Source: Fomitopsis serialis (taxonomy: Eukaryota; Basidiomycota; Agaricomycetes; Polyporales; Fomitopsidaceae). Taken from it: a DNA stretch of 64,000 nucleotides. The notes below the pieces were generated by a model that saw only the letters and a program-made list of their open reading frames with translations, searched no databases and had not been told where the DNA came from. This document shows positions 35,001-50,146 of the stretch, in pieces (within the stretch, counting starts at the first letter, position 1; each line of letters begins with the position of its first letter). A program made the translations under genes and the position numbers. The stretch lies in contig NW_025954964.1 in NCBI RefSeq assembly GCF_022376445.1, positions 682,001-746,000 of the forward strand, written 5' to 3'.

Positions 35001-37304
35001 CTCAACACAAGCCAATGCATCGGGACACATACCTGTATCCAGGACGGCAACGACAGCTGCGGATTCGTGCAGTGGGGGGAGACCAAGGCATATGGCTGTC
35101 CCGTCAAGTCTTCATGGGCAGGACTTCCGTGAGCACGACTACTGCGCGATGTCTGCCGAGAAACAGTGCAGTCAAGGATTCATTAATCGGAAGCTATGAA
35201 ACAGCCAATTCTCAAGCTCACCAGCCAGACCGTGGACAAATTGGACATCCGGTGAACATGACGGCCGACGCGAAGCTTCGTGCCGTGAAGACAACGGCAG
35301 TACTCGTGAGCTGCCCAGGGGTGAGGCCGCAGTCGCTGGACATGAGGTTACCTCGGGGTGCCACCGAATGCCTCCAGGCCGTCGTGCAGATGGCGCATCC
35401 AAAGCCCGCCCCTCTTCCCTCATCTTCGTCAGGCGCGCCCTTCGTCCCGCCTTGACAGGGTACAAGGGTGCGGTGGGAGAGGACGTGGAGAACTTCGCAG
35501 ATGTAATGCACGAAAATATGAATTACCTTGCAACCCCACCGGGTTCATATTTCCACGCGGTCCTTCGCATCAGGACGGGTGTCGACGGTGAGATGGTTCG
35601 ATACATCCGATATAGACTCCCGTCGGTATGTTCAAAGGGGTAGACAATAACGAAGGCAAGACGTACAGATATTGGCCATCAGAGTCAAGCGTACTGCGGA
35701 AGACTACATAAGGCTTCAGCCCGGGGAACAAAATCAGCTTCATATCTGCATAAAGTGAACACGTACCTTAGACGTACTTGAGTTGTCGTCAAAGACGAGT
35801 CTCTTTCTTGTAGCCTGTTACGCCTCGTTTCCGAGAGGAACATGACGGCACTCGTTTGGGCAGCCGAGATACTCGGGGCTATGTCGCCTCTGTCGGCAGA
35901 ACCACACAATGCGTTGGAAGGACGTTAGTTCGGTGCATGGAGGATGAAGTCAAAAGCGGACAAAACTCGGGCTGTGCATTACCGGTAAATAGAAGACGAG
36001 CGAGGATCGATGCAGCTAGACAGCAGTGACACAGAATAATGTCAATGACATTACGGCCAAGGAATGCCGCGGTCAAAAGTCGGGCAACGATGGACGCACG
36101 ATCCTCCAAGGATTGTGCGCCAACGCCAGCTGGTCATAAGTGCGCTTGCGTGAAGGTTGAATTTCGCCGGCGGATGATGCCCAGGATGAGTCGGCGCTCG
36201 GTGATACCTCAGGATCAAGCAACCTACCTTTGTGGCGTATAATATTCGGCGAGCTCTGCTTCTCAATAGAATTACTGTGGTGGGCGTGGTAAAGACCTGA
36301 AGCACCTCGGCTTCGCGAGGAACACGCAGGGTAGCGCGAATCTCCGGCGGCGAGATGGCTATATCGGCACTGTTGAGAAGTCGAATTTGCTGCCGAGTAC
36401 CACCGCTTCGATGTCATACAGCTTGCGGGGACCCCACTGCCCAGGAGATCCAGGCTTACGGAGTTCGGACACTGTGATTCCTTCATGCGATCGTCCGATG
36501 GAGAAATGTGTATGACATGGGTCAGCTGCGCCGTGACAAGGGCTGAAGAGTTGCCTACCTTCGGATCAGCAAGTCTTTGTGTGTAGGAGGTGAAGACGAG
36601 CTACCACTTGGAGGATGTTCACGTCTTGCTTTCAAGAGCGAACATCCTCCATCGCTTACCTATCCGCGGCCGTGACAATGGGTCTAGCAGAACTATGGAC
36701 TACGTCAGTTTCAGGGATGCCAGGTCTTTCAGACAAGAGGCGTCGTTCTAAAATCCAAATGTCACTGGATCTACGCTACGCATAGCTAATTCCAGCCATG
36801 TTTGCCCGATATGGTCATTCTGAGGATTAGGTCAGAGCAGTCTGGCATTTGCGCTTGCGCTTACCGCTGTGAGTCCACCAAATGTATGTCGCATGTAACA
36901 GAACACCTCTGCATTGCAGAGAAGCAAGGACCGATGATCAGCGAGTCTCGCCAAGAATGTTCCCATTTGTGTGCCAACACACATGCACATCTCTTGAGTC
37001 TTGACCTGCAGCTTCCCTGCTGTGGTGAATCATTATTATATCAGGCAAGACAGCAAGAGGAAGCGAACACCAGACAGGTGATCTGTGTATAACCCTGGTA
37101 GTGTAGTCCAAGTCACATTCTGAGATCAAAAATTGTGTGGCGGATAATCGGGAGATAACCACGCGAGAGCCGGCGCCTCGTGGGTACGCCGGCACAGACG
37201 CCTCCAGGTTACTAACGTTCAGGCTGCGGGTCGACCTGAACGCTGCTACCTTCGCCCAACACGACGTGCGACATCCTCGACACAGCGGCGTGCGCGACGG
37301 CCAT
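32054..37304 (-). CDS. large unidentified multi-exon gene (structure incomplete)
   Basis: Coding-like blocks with fungal introns between them run along the minus strand from an ATG at 37304 (MAVAHAAVSRMSHVV) to an open frame ending at 32054. Clear blocks lie at 37005-36865 (FCYMRHTFGGLTA), 36819-36660 (HIGQTWLELAMR, RRLLSERPGIPETD), 36480-36228 (PGQWGPRKLYDIEAVVLG, SPPEIRATLRVPREAEVLQ), 35814-35352 (MKLILFPGLKPYVVFRSTLD, MRRTAWKYEPGG), 35152-35033 (EDLTGQPYALVSPH), 34221-34033 (a membrane-like STFLTWYVVPICAIGYLLY), about 33500-33260 (CRTRMIYLSSPGGKTG) and 32870-32054. Several junctions work only with one added base. I could not finish the exon chain or recognise a family. It may be one very large protein or two genes. 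Confidence 0.45.
36610..36650. repeat. perfect 11-bp inverted repeat (hairpin)
   Basis: GGAGGATGTTC at 36610-36620 pairs exactly with GAACATCCTCC at 36640-36650, with a 19-base loop. It falls in a probable intron of the unidentified gene. It could fold in pre-mRNA; a role is not shown. Confidence 0.55.
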
Positions 37305-37444
37305 CGCAGCGTTCTAGTCCTTCGCGAAATCTCCACATCTGGGCAACCGATAGGTTCGGTCTGGTTCGAACCAACCTCTACTAGGCTAGAACCTCCTCCG
37401 AACTTTGTTCAGGCCTTTGCTGGCTGTTGAACAACCGAACTTTT

Positions 37445-39081
37445 ATGTCTCTACCATCGTACAGGATGGAGGCTCCTCGTCCTCGTCCACCACCCCTGCC
37501 ATTACGCACTCGCAATCTGAAGTCGCCACAGCCGGAGAACAGAGACTCCTACAATCCTCTCTTATACGATGCGTCCCCCACCGTCCCTAAGTCGCCTTCC
37601 GGGACCATTTCGCCTACACGACTGAGGTCGCCCACGTCCCCAACAATGCGTTCCCGCTCCAGGACGGGAGGTAGGACACCGCCTCACAGTCGACCTCGAT
37701 CAATCACACCCTCGCAACCCGGTCGGAACGAACTTGGGGAGTTTGCAGAACATTGCCGAGCTTGGTGCGCAACAACACACAGAAGACGTTGCCTATTTCT
37801 GACCGTGGCACAGGTACTTTGAACAGGACGATGATGCAGGGCGTCTGATGACACAAACCCTCGCTACCTTGCCTCCCTCCCAACGGGCACCTTTTGCCAG
37901 ACTTCAGGCTTCAATCCGCTCAGCCTATCACGCTAGCGTCAACGCGCGTAGAGACGCTGAGTTCAAAGCGCATCTGAGCGCCACGCACCCGGGATGCTCT
38001 CTCATGCCTCATTCCCGCGCTGACCCTAACGGGCAGCTGGCCAAGAAGGAGCGCTACGACCGGTTAGAGCGCTTCGTCAAAACATGGTGCACCACCGGCA
38101 TGCCTGGCACGAAACCGTTCTTTGAAGGGCTTTGGGCCGTCATGAGATTACAAGTGGTTCCAGAACATTTGGGGGAGCTGGAGGATATAGAATCGAATGG
38201 GAAATTGATGATGCGGTGTTCAAGGAAGCAGCGTGAGTCTTTGATGCGCGCAATGTTGATGTATCCGACATGTCCTCACCTCGGGATCTACCGCAATGCA
38301 GCGGCAAAGATTTCATGCTGGAAGCTATCGATGTGCTCAAAGGGGTAAGCCTTTGTCTTCTGCGGTAGGTGTCGCGAATATGTCTCATCCACATTATGCC
38401 TAGGTACTTGCGTTCGAAGAAACACCCTCCGGCAGGAGATCTACATCGCAAAGCGAATCCGTTCACTACTCGGCTTTCGCTCCACTGTCCACAATACATT
38501 CTCGGTCACAATCCCAACCACTCCCCGCAGATATCTCCGTGGCACTGTCGCAGAAGGCTCCACCCATCACATCGACCACACAGACGAAACGATCCCGTCC
38601 TCGGGCTCCGAGTGATCCCTTCTTGGATACACCTACTCTGTCGACATCGTACTCTTCCGCTAATACCATAGCGCACCTCTCGACATCTGGTACAACGTTG
38701 GCGGATGAACCAAATAGTCCGTCGAGTCCTGTTGTTGAAGGAGATGACTACTTCCCGCCCATGTCCACTGGCTTAGAGTTGCCCGAGTCTGACGGATTCA
38801 TGCGCACTTGGGCCGCCCCCGACCTTTCGAACCCCGAATACATCTCCTTACTCTCGGTGTTCCCCCCCTTCATCACCCACAAGGCGTTGCCACGTTTTCC
38901 CGTTCAACCTAAAGCGAGACGATCCGCCGACTTAGAGGAAGGCGACGAATCTCAAGACGAGCAGAAGCGTATCCGCGTCGGTACCGGGACCATGTGGGTG
39001 GGACCAAAGTTCCGCTCTCCCGGCTGGAACGGTGGTTGGTGGACGCGCTTCAGGCTTTGGCTACGGGGCATATTCTGCTAG
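37445..39081 (+). CDS. conserved basidiomycete-type protein, unknown function, one apparent frameshift
   Basis: Exons 37445-37764, 37814-38232, 38302-38344 and 38404-39081. A Pro/Ser/Arg-rich N-terminus (APRPRPPPLPLRTRN) leads to a folded-looking core: LGEFAEHCRAWYFEQDD, LPPSQRAPFARLQASIR, RLERFVKTWCTTGMPGTKPF, then YRIEWEIDDAVFKEAAGKDF and MLEAIDVLKG. A disordered Ser/Thr-rich tail follows. Between WAVMRLQVVPEHL and GGAGGYRIEWE the frame changes at the G5 run 38171-38175; a sixth G restores it. Near the stop, another frame reads LERWLVDALQALATGHILL and looks more natural than the annotated end, so the true C-terminus may differ. I know no characterised relative. It is head to head with the unidentified gene, about 140 bases apart. 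Confidence 0.6.
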
Positions 39082-41523
39082 TGGGCTGGCATACGGAGGC
39101 CACCCGATGCACCGGTTCGGTCAACATCGATCGTCCCATACCTGCGTCCCAGACAATTATCACTTACTGTGTCCGTAGGGCACATCCTTGTCACTCTTTC
39201 ATATGAATGGACTATTGCAGACTACAGGACATAGATACTGCATATCACCCGTCCCGCGCATCTGCGATGAAACTGCCTGTTGAGTCTTCAGACTAGTACA
39301 TATTGTACATTGTACTTTCGACACTAACACTGTATTCGCGATCCGCGATGTATACCATTGGGACGCAGGTTACTTAGCCGCGTCGTGATACCGCAATGCA
39401 GCGTGTACAGGCTCGCCAGCATATGCTCCCTTCTGTAATCAAGTGAGTGCCACCATGTCTGTTTGCGATGTTCGTGTCTGAACGTTAGTCCAAATTCAGA
39501 ATAGCATCAGGGCCACTGTAAAGATTGTATATGAGGCCAGATGTCCATATCGGCCGCAACAGCCGCTGCCTGTTACTCAACCTCTTCCTTGCCGGCAAGC
39601 AGTTGCTCAGCGCTATTGTGACCATCGCTGTCAATGTCAGCACGACGACTAACATTGACTCTCAGGTCACAATATCCGGAACCCAACGCTACTCCAGATG
39701 CGCTGCTTCTGACTGACGGACCGAGATGATCGACTCGGAAGACTCCTTGCCTTCCTGCTTGATTTTATCTGTCGACGTTTCACGAGGCCTCGCTGAACGC
39801 ATTGGTGATCCTGCAGCTCGCCACGGCCGCCATCATGCACAAGTGCATGGCGATTGCTCTACATGGGCTAGTGCAAGTGCAGTAGCCCTGAGCTTGTCGT
39901 CGACAATATTACACCGGCCCGGTCTCTACAGCCGGCTATGCGACGCACGCGGACAGTGGTGTCACGATTCTCTGAAGTTAACCTCATGGCAAGTCTCCCC
40001 GCACCAATCTCCGTGACAGCACTTGATTAGACCATAACAATGGTTCTCCAGCTGCATTCAAGGGCTTGCCATTGCCTGACGCACGGTGCCATGGAGACCT
40101 GATATTAAATGACGTGGTTAATCTTCTCAAATGCAGCGCTGCAACAAGGCCACTGACAGTGGGTCAGGAACACCGGCGTGCATACTAAATCACTTCGGCC
40201 TCCTCGTGTTACTACAGCCCAAGATCAGGACCATGATCGGTATGTCACGCCGATATTCAGTCGAGGTGAACTCAGCACCAATCAATCATGCGTAGTCGAA
40301 CAATGATCCTCACGTCACTGAGGACCAAACCGTTCAAGCTCAAGGACCGGTGGGGTTGACATAATTACGCAACCCGCCGTGACAGCTTATTGAATTAGTA
40401 ATCTGCCAATGAACCTCATCGCCATCTTCCATCGGTGTACGGCATACCGAGATTTTGATTTGGTCTCAGTCTGTCTCAGTTCGCAATTGCGCAAGATTGG
40501 TACAATGCTCGTGACGAGTGAGACGCACACTTACACTTGGTAAGACGGCGAGCAACCCGGGGATCAGTGCAGAAAGCCGCGGCTGAATGCGGTTGCGTTG
40601 CTTCGCCCGGTCACAATATGACCTCCAGCTTGGCAACGCGACTTATTGGAATGCTCATACGTTCCCTGGATCCGGATGAGTCCGGGCGGAAGTACGAGAT
40701 CGCCAGCGTCGGAGTAGGGGGGATTGTGTTGCGTGTCTCGGCGTTGAGCGAAAGGACAGTCTCCAGCGATGTTCATCCGAGGATCTTCACCCAATTTTTG
40801 CGGGTGACAAGAGTGTATGGGTGGCCAGCATCGCGCAATCGCGCCGGCACTCAGTCCAGTAGGCCTGGATGTCCACATGTTGCATGTACGCATGTCTACA
40901 AGATCCCTGGAAGCAAATGGACGTCATTACAAGTACTAGTGGCGTTCTGGGGGCATGCATTCCCTTCACCGGCCAACAGCCTTGTGTCGCAGGGCCGAGG
41001 CTGCATCACGACGAACATGAGGCTCGCAGTGCTGCGAACGTCGTTACGGCAGAGGACCAATAATAATAGCAACATGAAATACCTCTGCAATTGACGCATT
41101 GTCAGCAGTCCTGTGACTGATGAACAACCGCACCGCATGTGCCTACAAGATAGCAGCCATTCGTTCCTTGTCATTGCGTACCACACGGAGAGGGGTCCCG
41201 GCGAGGGGCAGAATGCTTTGATGTGACCAACATGGCAGTTCTGGCGGCTCCGGTGACACAACGCCCCCACGAATAGTGGAGCTGCCGTAAGAGCAGACAG
41301 CGAACGCGGCCAGCTCATCCGTTCAAAGTCGTATACGGGAGCGAGGAACAGTGGGAGTCAAAAGATGTTCTCGAAAAGAGAAAGCTCGACAGAAGGTCCA
41401 CATATACGATAAGTTACGGCATGGTGCCAGCATAGAGAACTTTGTACAGTGCGAAGTTCCGGACGGAGCACGACTAAACGGACAGGCTTTGGAGCAAATG
41501 CCGCGGATGCAACCCGCACATTG
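39082..41523. other. gene-free stretch
   Basis: No exon-like block, domain or convincing splice pair on either strand. The longest plus ORF (40537-41094) has no domain and unusual composition. The first 150 bases may be 3' UTR of the 37.4-kb gene. Confidence 0.4.
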
Positions 41524-43024
41524 CTACCGCCTGGCCCTGAGCCCTTCCACCGTGGCCTCCAACGCGCGATTCTGAGCCAGCAACCTAAAAGGATCACGGC
41601 GTAAGATATACGTAAACCACAATCTAGATACTAGCATACGAACCGCACAGAATCCTGTTGTAGCTGTTGGATCTTCCTGTCCCTGGCTGCGATGCTATTA
41701 TGGGCAGCCTTCAACTGTCTCTCCAACTTCCTAATTTGATCTGGTAGGGCATGCATACCCGCAAGGTGAGCAGCGACATAGTCGGCCAATGGAAGAGGTG
41801 CTCCTTCTCCACTGACTTGTGACTGAGATTGCTCGAGGCGGGATGACTCCAACGCATGTGCGTTGTCAGTAAACGATGCCCACACGGTCGAGGCACGATC
41901 ATGAAATGGATTTTCCTCAATCTGACCGTTAGCTTTACTCGTACATCCGATGAACGGAAAACTTACCGGGTCGTCTTCGAGTCGCCACTGCTGGTGCGAC
42001 TGATCCCCCAAGTCCCGGCCTTTGCCCTTCCACCTAGCAGGCGAGTCTAATGGAGCAATGCTGCTTTGACGAGATAGCTGCCTCGTGTCTGGCTGGGGCT
42101 CGGAACTTTCTGGAGGTGTCAGATAGCCCTGCGAGTGATCACCAGGCAATCGCGAGCGTCGATGACTCGAAGGACTGCCCTTCAGCGGGCTCCCTGTCCG
42201 AGAAAACGCGGGAGGAAGACGATCAAGAGGGGGGAGCATAGAGTCGTCCGGGCCCGTCGTATCCGCTGCTCCGCTGAGGGGATCACCTGGCCCAAAATCC
42301 AGTTCGACCTCAACGGCGCGTTCCGACATACCGTCAAAGGCGTCAAATACTGATTGTGCGGGCCGAGGGCTTGTCTGTATGCCCACGCTGTACAAGGAGC
42401 CCGTTTCGGAGAAATCGTACTCTTCGTCTTCCAACCGGCTGCGCTTTGAAGGCGAAGGGTGACTCGTTGCATCGTTGTCATCGTCGTCCTCAGGTGTATC
42501 CACTGGCAGACCTTGATCGTGACTGGGCACCGTCTCGACTTCAGAACGACGATGGCCAGAACGCGGTGTCTCGCTGCCGGAATGGACTACAGGCGTGGCG
42601 GACCTGGCGGCTGCGCTGGGGACGTAGGGCGACTTGCTGGTGCCTTGTACCGGTCCCGCTGCCTCCATGCCAGTTATAATAGCAGCTAGCCGAGATCGTC
42701 TCTGAGACGGGGTGTACGCGCTGGACGGTGTGGTCACACTCTGTGCTCGAGCTCCTCGAGTGGGGGTGCGTGGGAAGGCGCTCGGTAACTGATGCGCGGA
42801 TGAAGTTTGCGAAGGCGGTGGTGAGTCGGGTCGGGGACGTTTGACGGATTGAGGGGAGGCGGGTGCGGGTGCAGCACTACCCCGTAGAGACAAACGACCA
42901 TGTCGTTCAGGTGTGTTGGGTGTATGAGCCGGTCTTGGCGAGCCTTGCTGATGAGCAAACCTGGGCTCTCCGCTCAGTTTAGGGTCGTCTGCCCATACTG
43001 TATACGGCCCGGTATCAGTGCAGT
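41524..43024 (-). CDS. disordered protein with C-terminal coiled coil, start uncertain
   Basis: The minus strand reads from at least 43024 (CTDTGPYTVWADDPKLSGEP) through a long Ser/Pro/Arg-rich region with an acidic block (TPEDDDDNDA) to a helical C-terminus. Intron 41916-41966 is a 51-base in-frame intron with GTAAGT and a GCTAACG branch. Intron 41585-41643 carries the coiled coil across (DQIRKLERQLKAAHNSIAAR ... LLAQNRALEATVEGLRARR), ending at 41524. No ATG could be assigned to the 5' end. An upstream exon beginning MSTHAQTTYTHK near 43290 is possible but unproven. I do not recognise a named family; the low-complexity layout with basic patches and a coiled coil suggests a nuclear or cytoskeletal scaffold. 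Confidence 0.55.
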
Positions 43025-43455
43025 CTTCAGGGCAAACTCAAGACACTCAACTAAAGAACCGGCACTGAGGATTCTCGTCACGCCTAGGGCAGCGGTAGAA
43101 ATCCCTGACGGAGGTGAGCAACGCAGAGTTCACGTCAGACGGTGGTTGATCCCGCACCGGTTGGGGTTGTTCTCAGTATGACTGGTGAATCTAGCTGCGA
43201 TGTCGCCGTGTGCAGGGCATCTAATCAGTCCGTCTGCTCCACGCGGGTCTGCATTCACTTTGTGCGTATAGGTCGTTTGCGCATGCGTAGACATTGGTCG
43301 AGCGATGGTCGTGAGCACGGTCGATGGTGGCTCGGACTTGTACATGACGCGCGTCGGGCGATGCCGAACCGCCTGAACGCGGACGCGCGACTGCAACTCG
43401 CGACTACCACGTCCCCGGTCCTGTGCTCACTCTTCCCGAGCCTCCACGCGCCAGC
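43025..43455. other. divergent region between the coiled-coil gene and the PAC4-like gene
   Basis: Probably contains the unassigned 5' exon of the minus-strand coiled-coil gene and the promoter of the chaperone gene. I see no other gene. Confidence 0.4.
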
Positions 43456-44064
43456 ATGGCGGTCACAGAATCAAACATCACGGTCGAGACAAAGCTCGTG
43501 TCTCCGCCAGATCCCACTCTTCCGGCCTTGGCGATCCAAGTGACGCGGCTGCTCGATTCTTACATGTTGTGGATCGGTACGACCGATGAGACAGCTGAGG
43601 ACGTGCACAGCGCGCCGCTTCAAGGACACCTAGCGAGGGACTGGGCTTGTGCGATGCCAGTGAGAAACGTGAGTCTGGATGAGATACTATGCGGGGTTTG
43701 CCTGCACGGAACGCGGAACTGACTGATCAGACAAGCTGAGTGCAAACACACCGCCGGCCGCAACTTCGCTATATCGCTCCTCGAGTTCGGACGCTGCCTT
43801 GTCGATGTCTCAACGCCTCGGTGATACATTGTCCATGCGTCTCACACTAGATATCCACTAACGCTGTACTGTCGCCATGCCACGGGAATCCACACTGCCG
43901 CCTAACCCACCTCACGGGCAGCACGGCGCTTCAAGAAGCAGATTTTCCTGTCCATTGACCTTCCACCCGTGTTCGACTCTATGGGGCAGGGTCAGAAGCT
44001 CGTTTTGGCTGTGGAAAGGGCGGTGGTTGAGACGCTGAGGGAGTTGGAATTGTCGCAGGTATGA
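43456..44064 (+). CDS. proteasome assembly chaperone 4-like protein
   Basis: Exons 43456-43668, 43736-43820 and 43922-44064 join in frame to 146 residues. The protein resembles PAC4/Poc4: a short N-terminal strand region, VTRLLDSYMLWIGTTDE, HLARDWACAMPVR, a variable Ser-rich loop, then KKQIFLSIDLPPVFD and a closing helix LVLAVERAVVETLRELEL. PAC4 pairs with PAC3 to guide assembly of the 20S proteasome alpha ring. The length is slightly above the roughly 120-150 residues typical of the family. The match rests on overall pattern, since the family is weakly conserved, so the call is probable, not certain. The next gene on the same strand (Yak1) starts 400 bases on. Confidence 0.6.
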
Positions 44065-44466
44065 GCGAGGCCTGGGGTTCGTGGGATGGCGGCCTGGCCC
44101 GGGCACACGCTGGCCGCTGTATAGCTCTTGTAAAACATGGTCGTAGTAACGAGCCGTACGCCAAATGAGATCTGTAGTGTGTGATGACCGATATTAGGAA
44201 CATATGGCTGAGATCGATAGCGGCTCGGTCAGGCAAAGGGTGTTTGGAACCGCTTGATGTCGTGCGCGGCTCGCGCTCGGCGTTCGCCCTGTATACACGA
44301 TCAGGCTCGCCGTCTGCGGCCTCTGCACAGCCGACCTCGTCTCTCCCTCTGTCTACGACGTCGTCTGCAGCCCCCCAGCGGCAGCCAAAGGCCTGCTGAC
44401 TCCCTGCCAACGTGACTTTGGCCGCGACCACTTCCCACAACCCCATTTTGTCGCAGTCATTCATTG
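44065..44466. other. intergenic region (Yak1 promoter)
   Basis: About 400 bases between the chaperone stop and the Yak1 start. No supported gene. Confidence 0.4.
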
Positions 44467-48538
<4,072 letters not shown>

Positions 48539-48935
48539 AGCAGCTGAGCTCTTTGTCCACTCGTCACGCGTTCTTGTGCTTCCCCCTCGAAAAGTTCCCT
48601 TGCCGTATCATCTAACGTTTGCTCTCCACGGTGTCATCATGCGCCCAATTGCCGACCCTCCCCACCAGAACACTCCAGAGGAGTTTGCCGACTAGGGCAT
48701 CTGTAATCAGGAATGACTTATCAATGATCAAGGCGCATCTGTCCATGGACTCTACTTGCGATGTAGTTTGCTGACATGCACTATGTATATTCACCCGGTC
48801 GCCGTGTACCTAGCAACAGACAGACAAATTCATTTCTCTATAGCAGTCTTCTCTAATCTCCGTGAGTCAGCTGTGAGTGCACAGGCCTCGGTCTACTGTG
48901 TGACGTCGGCGCCCCCTCTTGCATACGTTGAAGAG
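48539..48935. other. convergent intergenic region
   Basis: 3' flanks of Yak1 and of the phosphatase gene. No supported gene. Confidence 0.4.
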
Positions 48936-49982
48936 TTACAGTTGGTTGAAAATCTCCTCGACTTCCCAAGCACCGGCCCAATATCGGACCTGGCATTTGA
49001 GACGGCCTTCCTCTTCGTAACCAGCGATAAGCTTTTCCAGCGCGCGGTGCCTCCTGCAGAGAACCATATCTTGGCTGCAAAGAGCTTAGATAGAGATTGT
49101 CGGGTGGCAACTCCGGCTTACCTCCTCAGCCGCAGAACCGGGCATAGGTCGTTGGACCCATCTCCCACGTAGATGACGCGGTCAAAGCTAGGCTGGTGGC
49201 GCTGCAGGAAGGCCTCTAGCTCCTCCCCTTACGGATGATATTAAAAACGGGGCATCTGGAGCGAGAGCGCAGCACGGCACCTTTACACATGTTGGGACTG
49301 CAGCCCACTTTACATTGGTGCTGGGGGCCGTTTGGGTCGACTCTTCGTCGGAGTTTGAGCAGGCCCGAAGGGTCCCACTCTGCGGGGTTTGTGACGATTT
49401 CTTCGAAGACTGTCTCCAATCTCTGAGCCTACGAAGCAGCTTAAGTGACACGAGTTCGCGTCAACTCATCAACCGAGGCCGACCTTGAGAATTGTCGTGA
49501 TGAAGACGATGTTCGCGTTGGAAAGGCACAGAAATGTGGTCTTCGGGGTGGATCTTGCCTTCAAATCCGTGACCCCACGGGCCATGGCGGGGTGCTAGGG
49601 CCGCGTTAGCATATTTCGAAGTACGGTTAAACATGACTCGCGCACGAAAGGCATCTTCCGCAGAGCAGCTTCAATTTGCTCCCGGGTACCTCCTCGTTCA
49701 TGTAGTTCCCGCAATGTTTGTGCGCTTTTGTCAAGATTGTGAGAAGCTTGACGTCCGCAGCCGTGAACATCTTACACCAGGTCTGTCCATTGAGTCTCCT
49801 TCTTCAAATTCTTCATTTTTCTACGCAAGTCTGGGGCGAGGACCTCGAAGACCCATCGATCAGAGTCCTGGTCCGCCATGGACCTGTGGGTGGATGTATC
49901 TTTGAGAGACGGTTTTCAGAGAGCCCGGGACGCACCAGTCAAAGTCAAAGACAACTAGCTGCCTTTCCACGGAGCTCGCCAT
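48936..49982 (-). CDS. PHOSPHO-type HAD phosphatase
   Basis: The ATG at 49982 opens MASSVERQLVVFDFDW, interrupted by an intron right after the catalytic DFDW, then SMADQDSDRWVFEVLAPDL. Further exons give LRELHERGGTREQIEAALR, FLCLSNANIVFITTILK (HAD motif II SNAN), VFEEIVTNPAEWD, HQCKVGCSPNMCKG and VIYVGDGSNDLCPVLRLR (motif IV GDGSND), ending at IFNQL, stop 48936. This is the PHOSPHO1/PHOSPHO2 family of HAD phosphatases, which act on phosphoethanolamine/phosphocholine or pyridoxal phosphate in animals; the fungal substrate is not known. At least one junction (near 49750) joins only with one added base. It is divergent from Tfb1, 165 bases between start codons. Confidence 0.82.
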
Positions 49983-50146
49983 GATGAATGGTCGCGTAGA
50001 CTGGTCGCGGATATGACCCTGGATTAAACTTCACTGCCAGTACGCGGCCGTGGTGGACGGTGTATAGGATCGAGATCTCGATTCGACACGGTCCACGTGG
50101 TTTTACAGCTTACCTAACGCCACGCTGCGACGCGCTGTGGCTGGCC

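Noticed and set aside
40537..41094. 185-codon plus-strand ORF in the gene-free stretch
   Set aside because: No domain, odd composition, no splice or promoter context.
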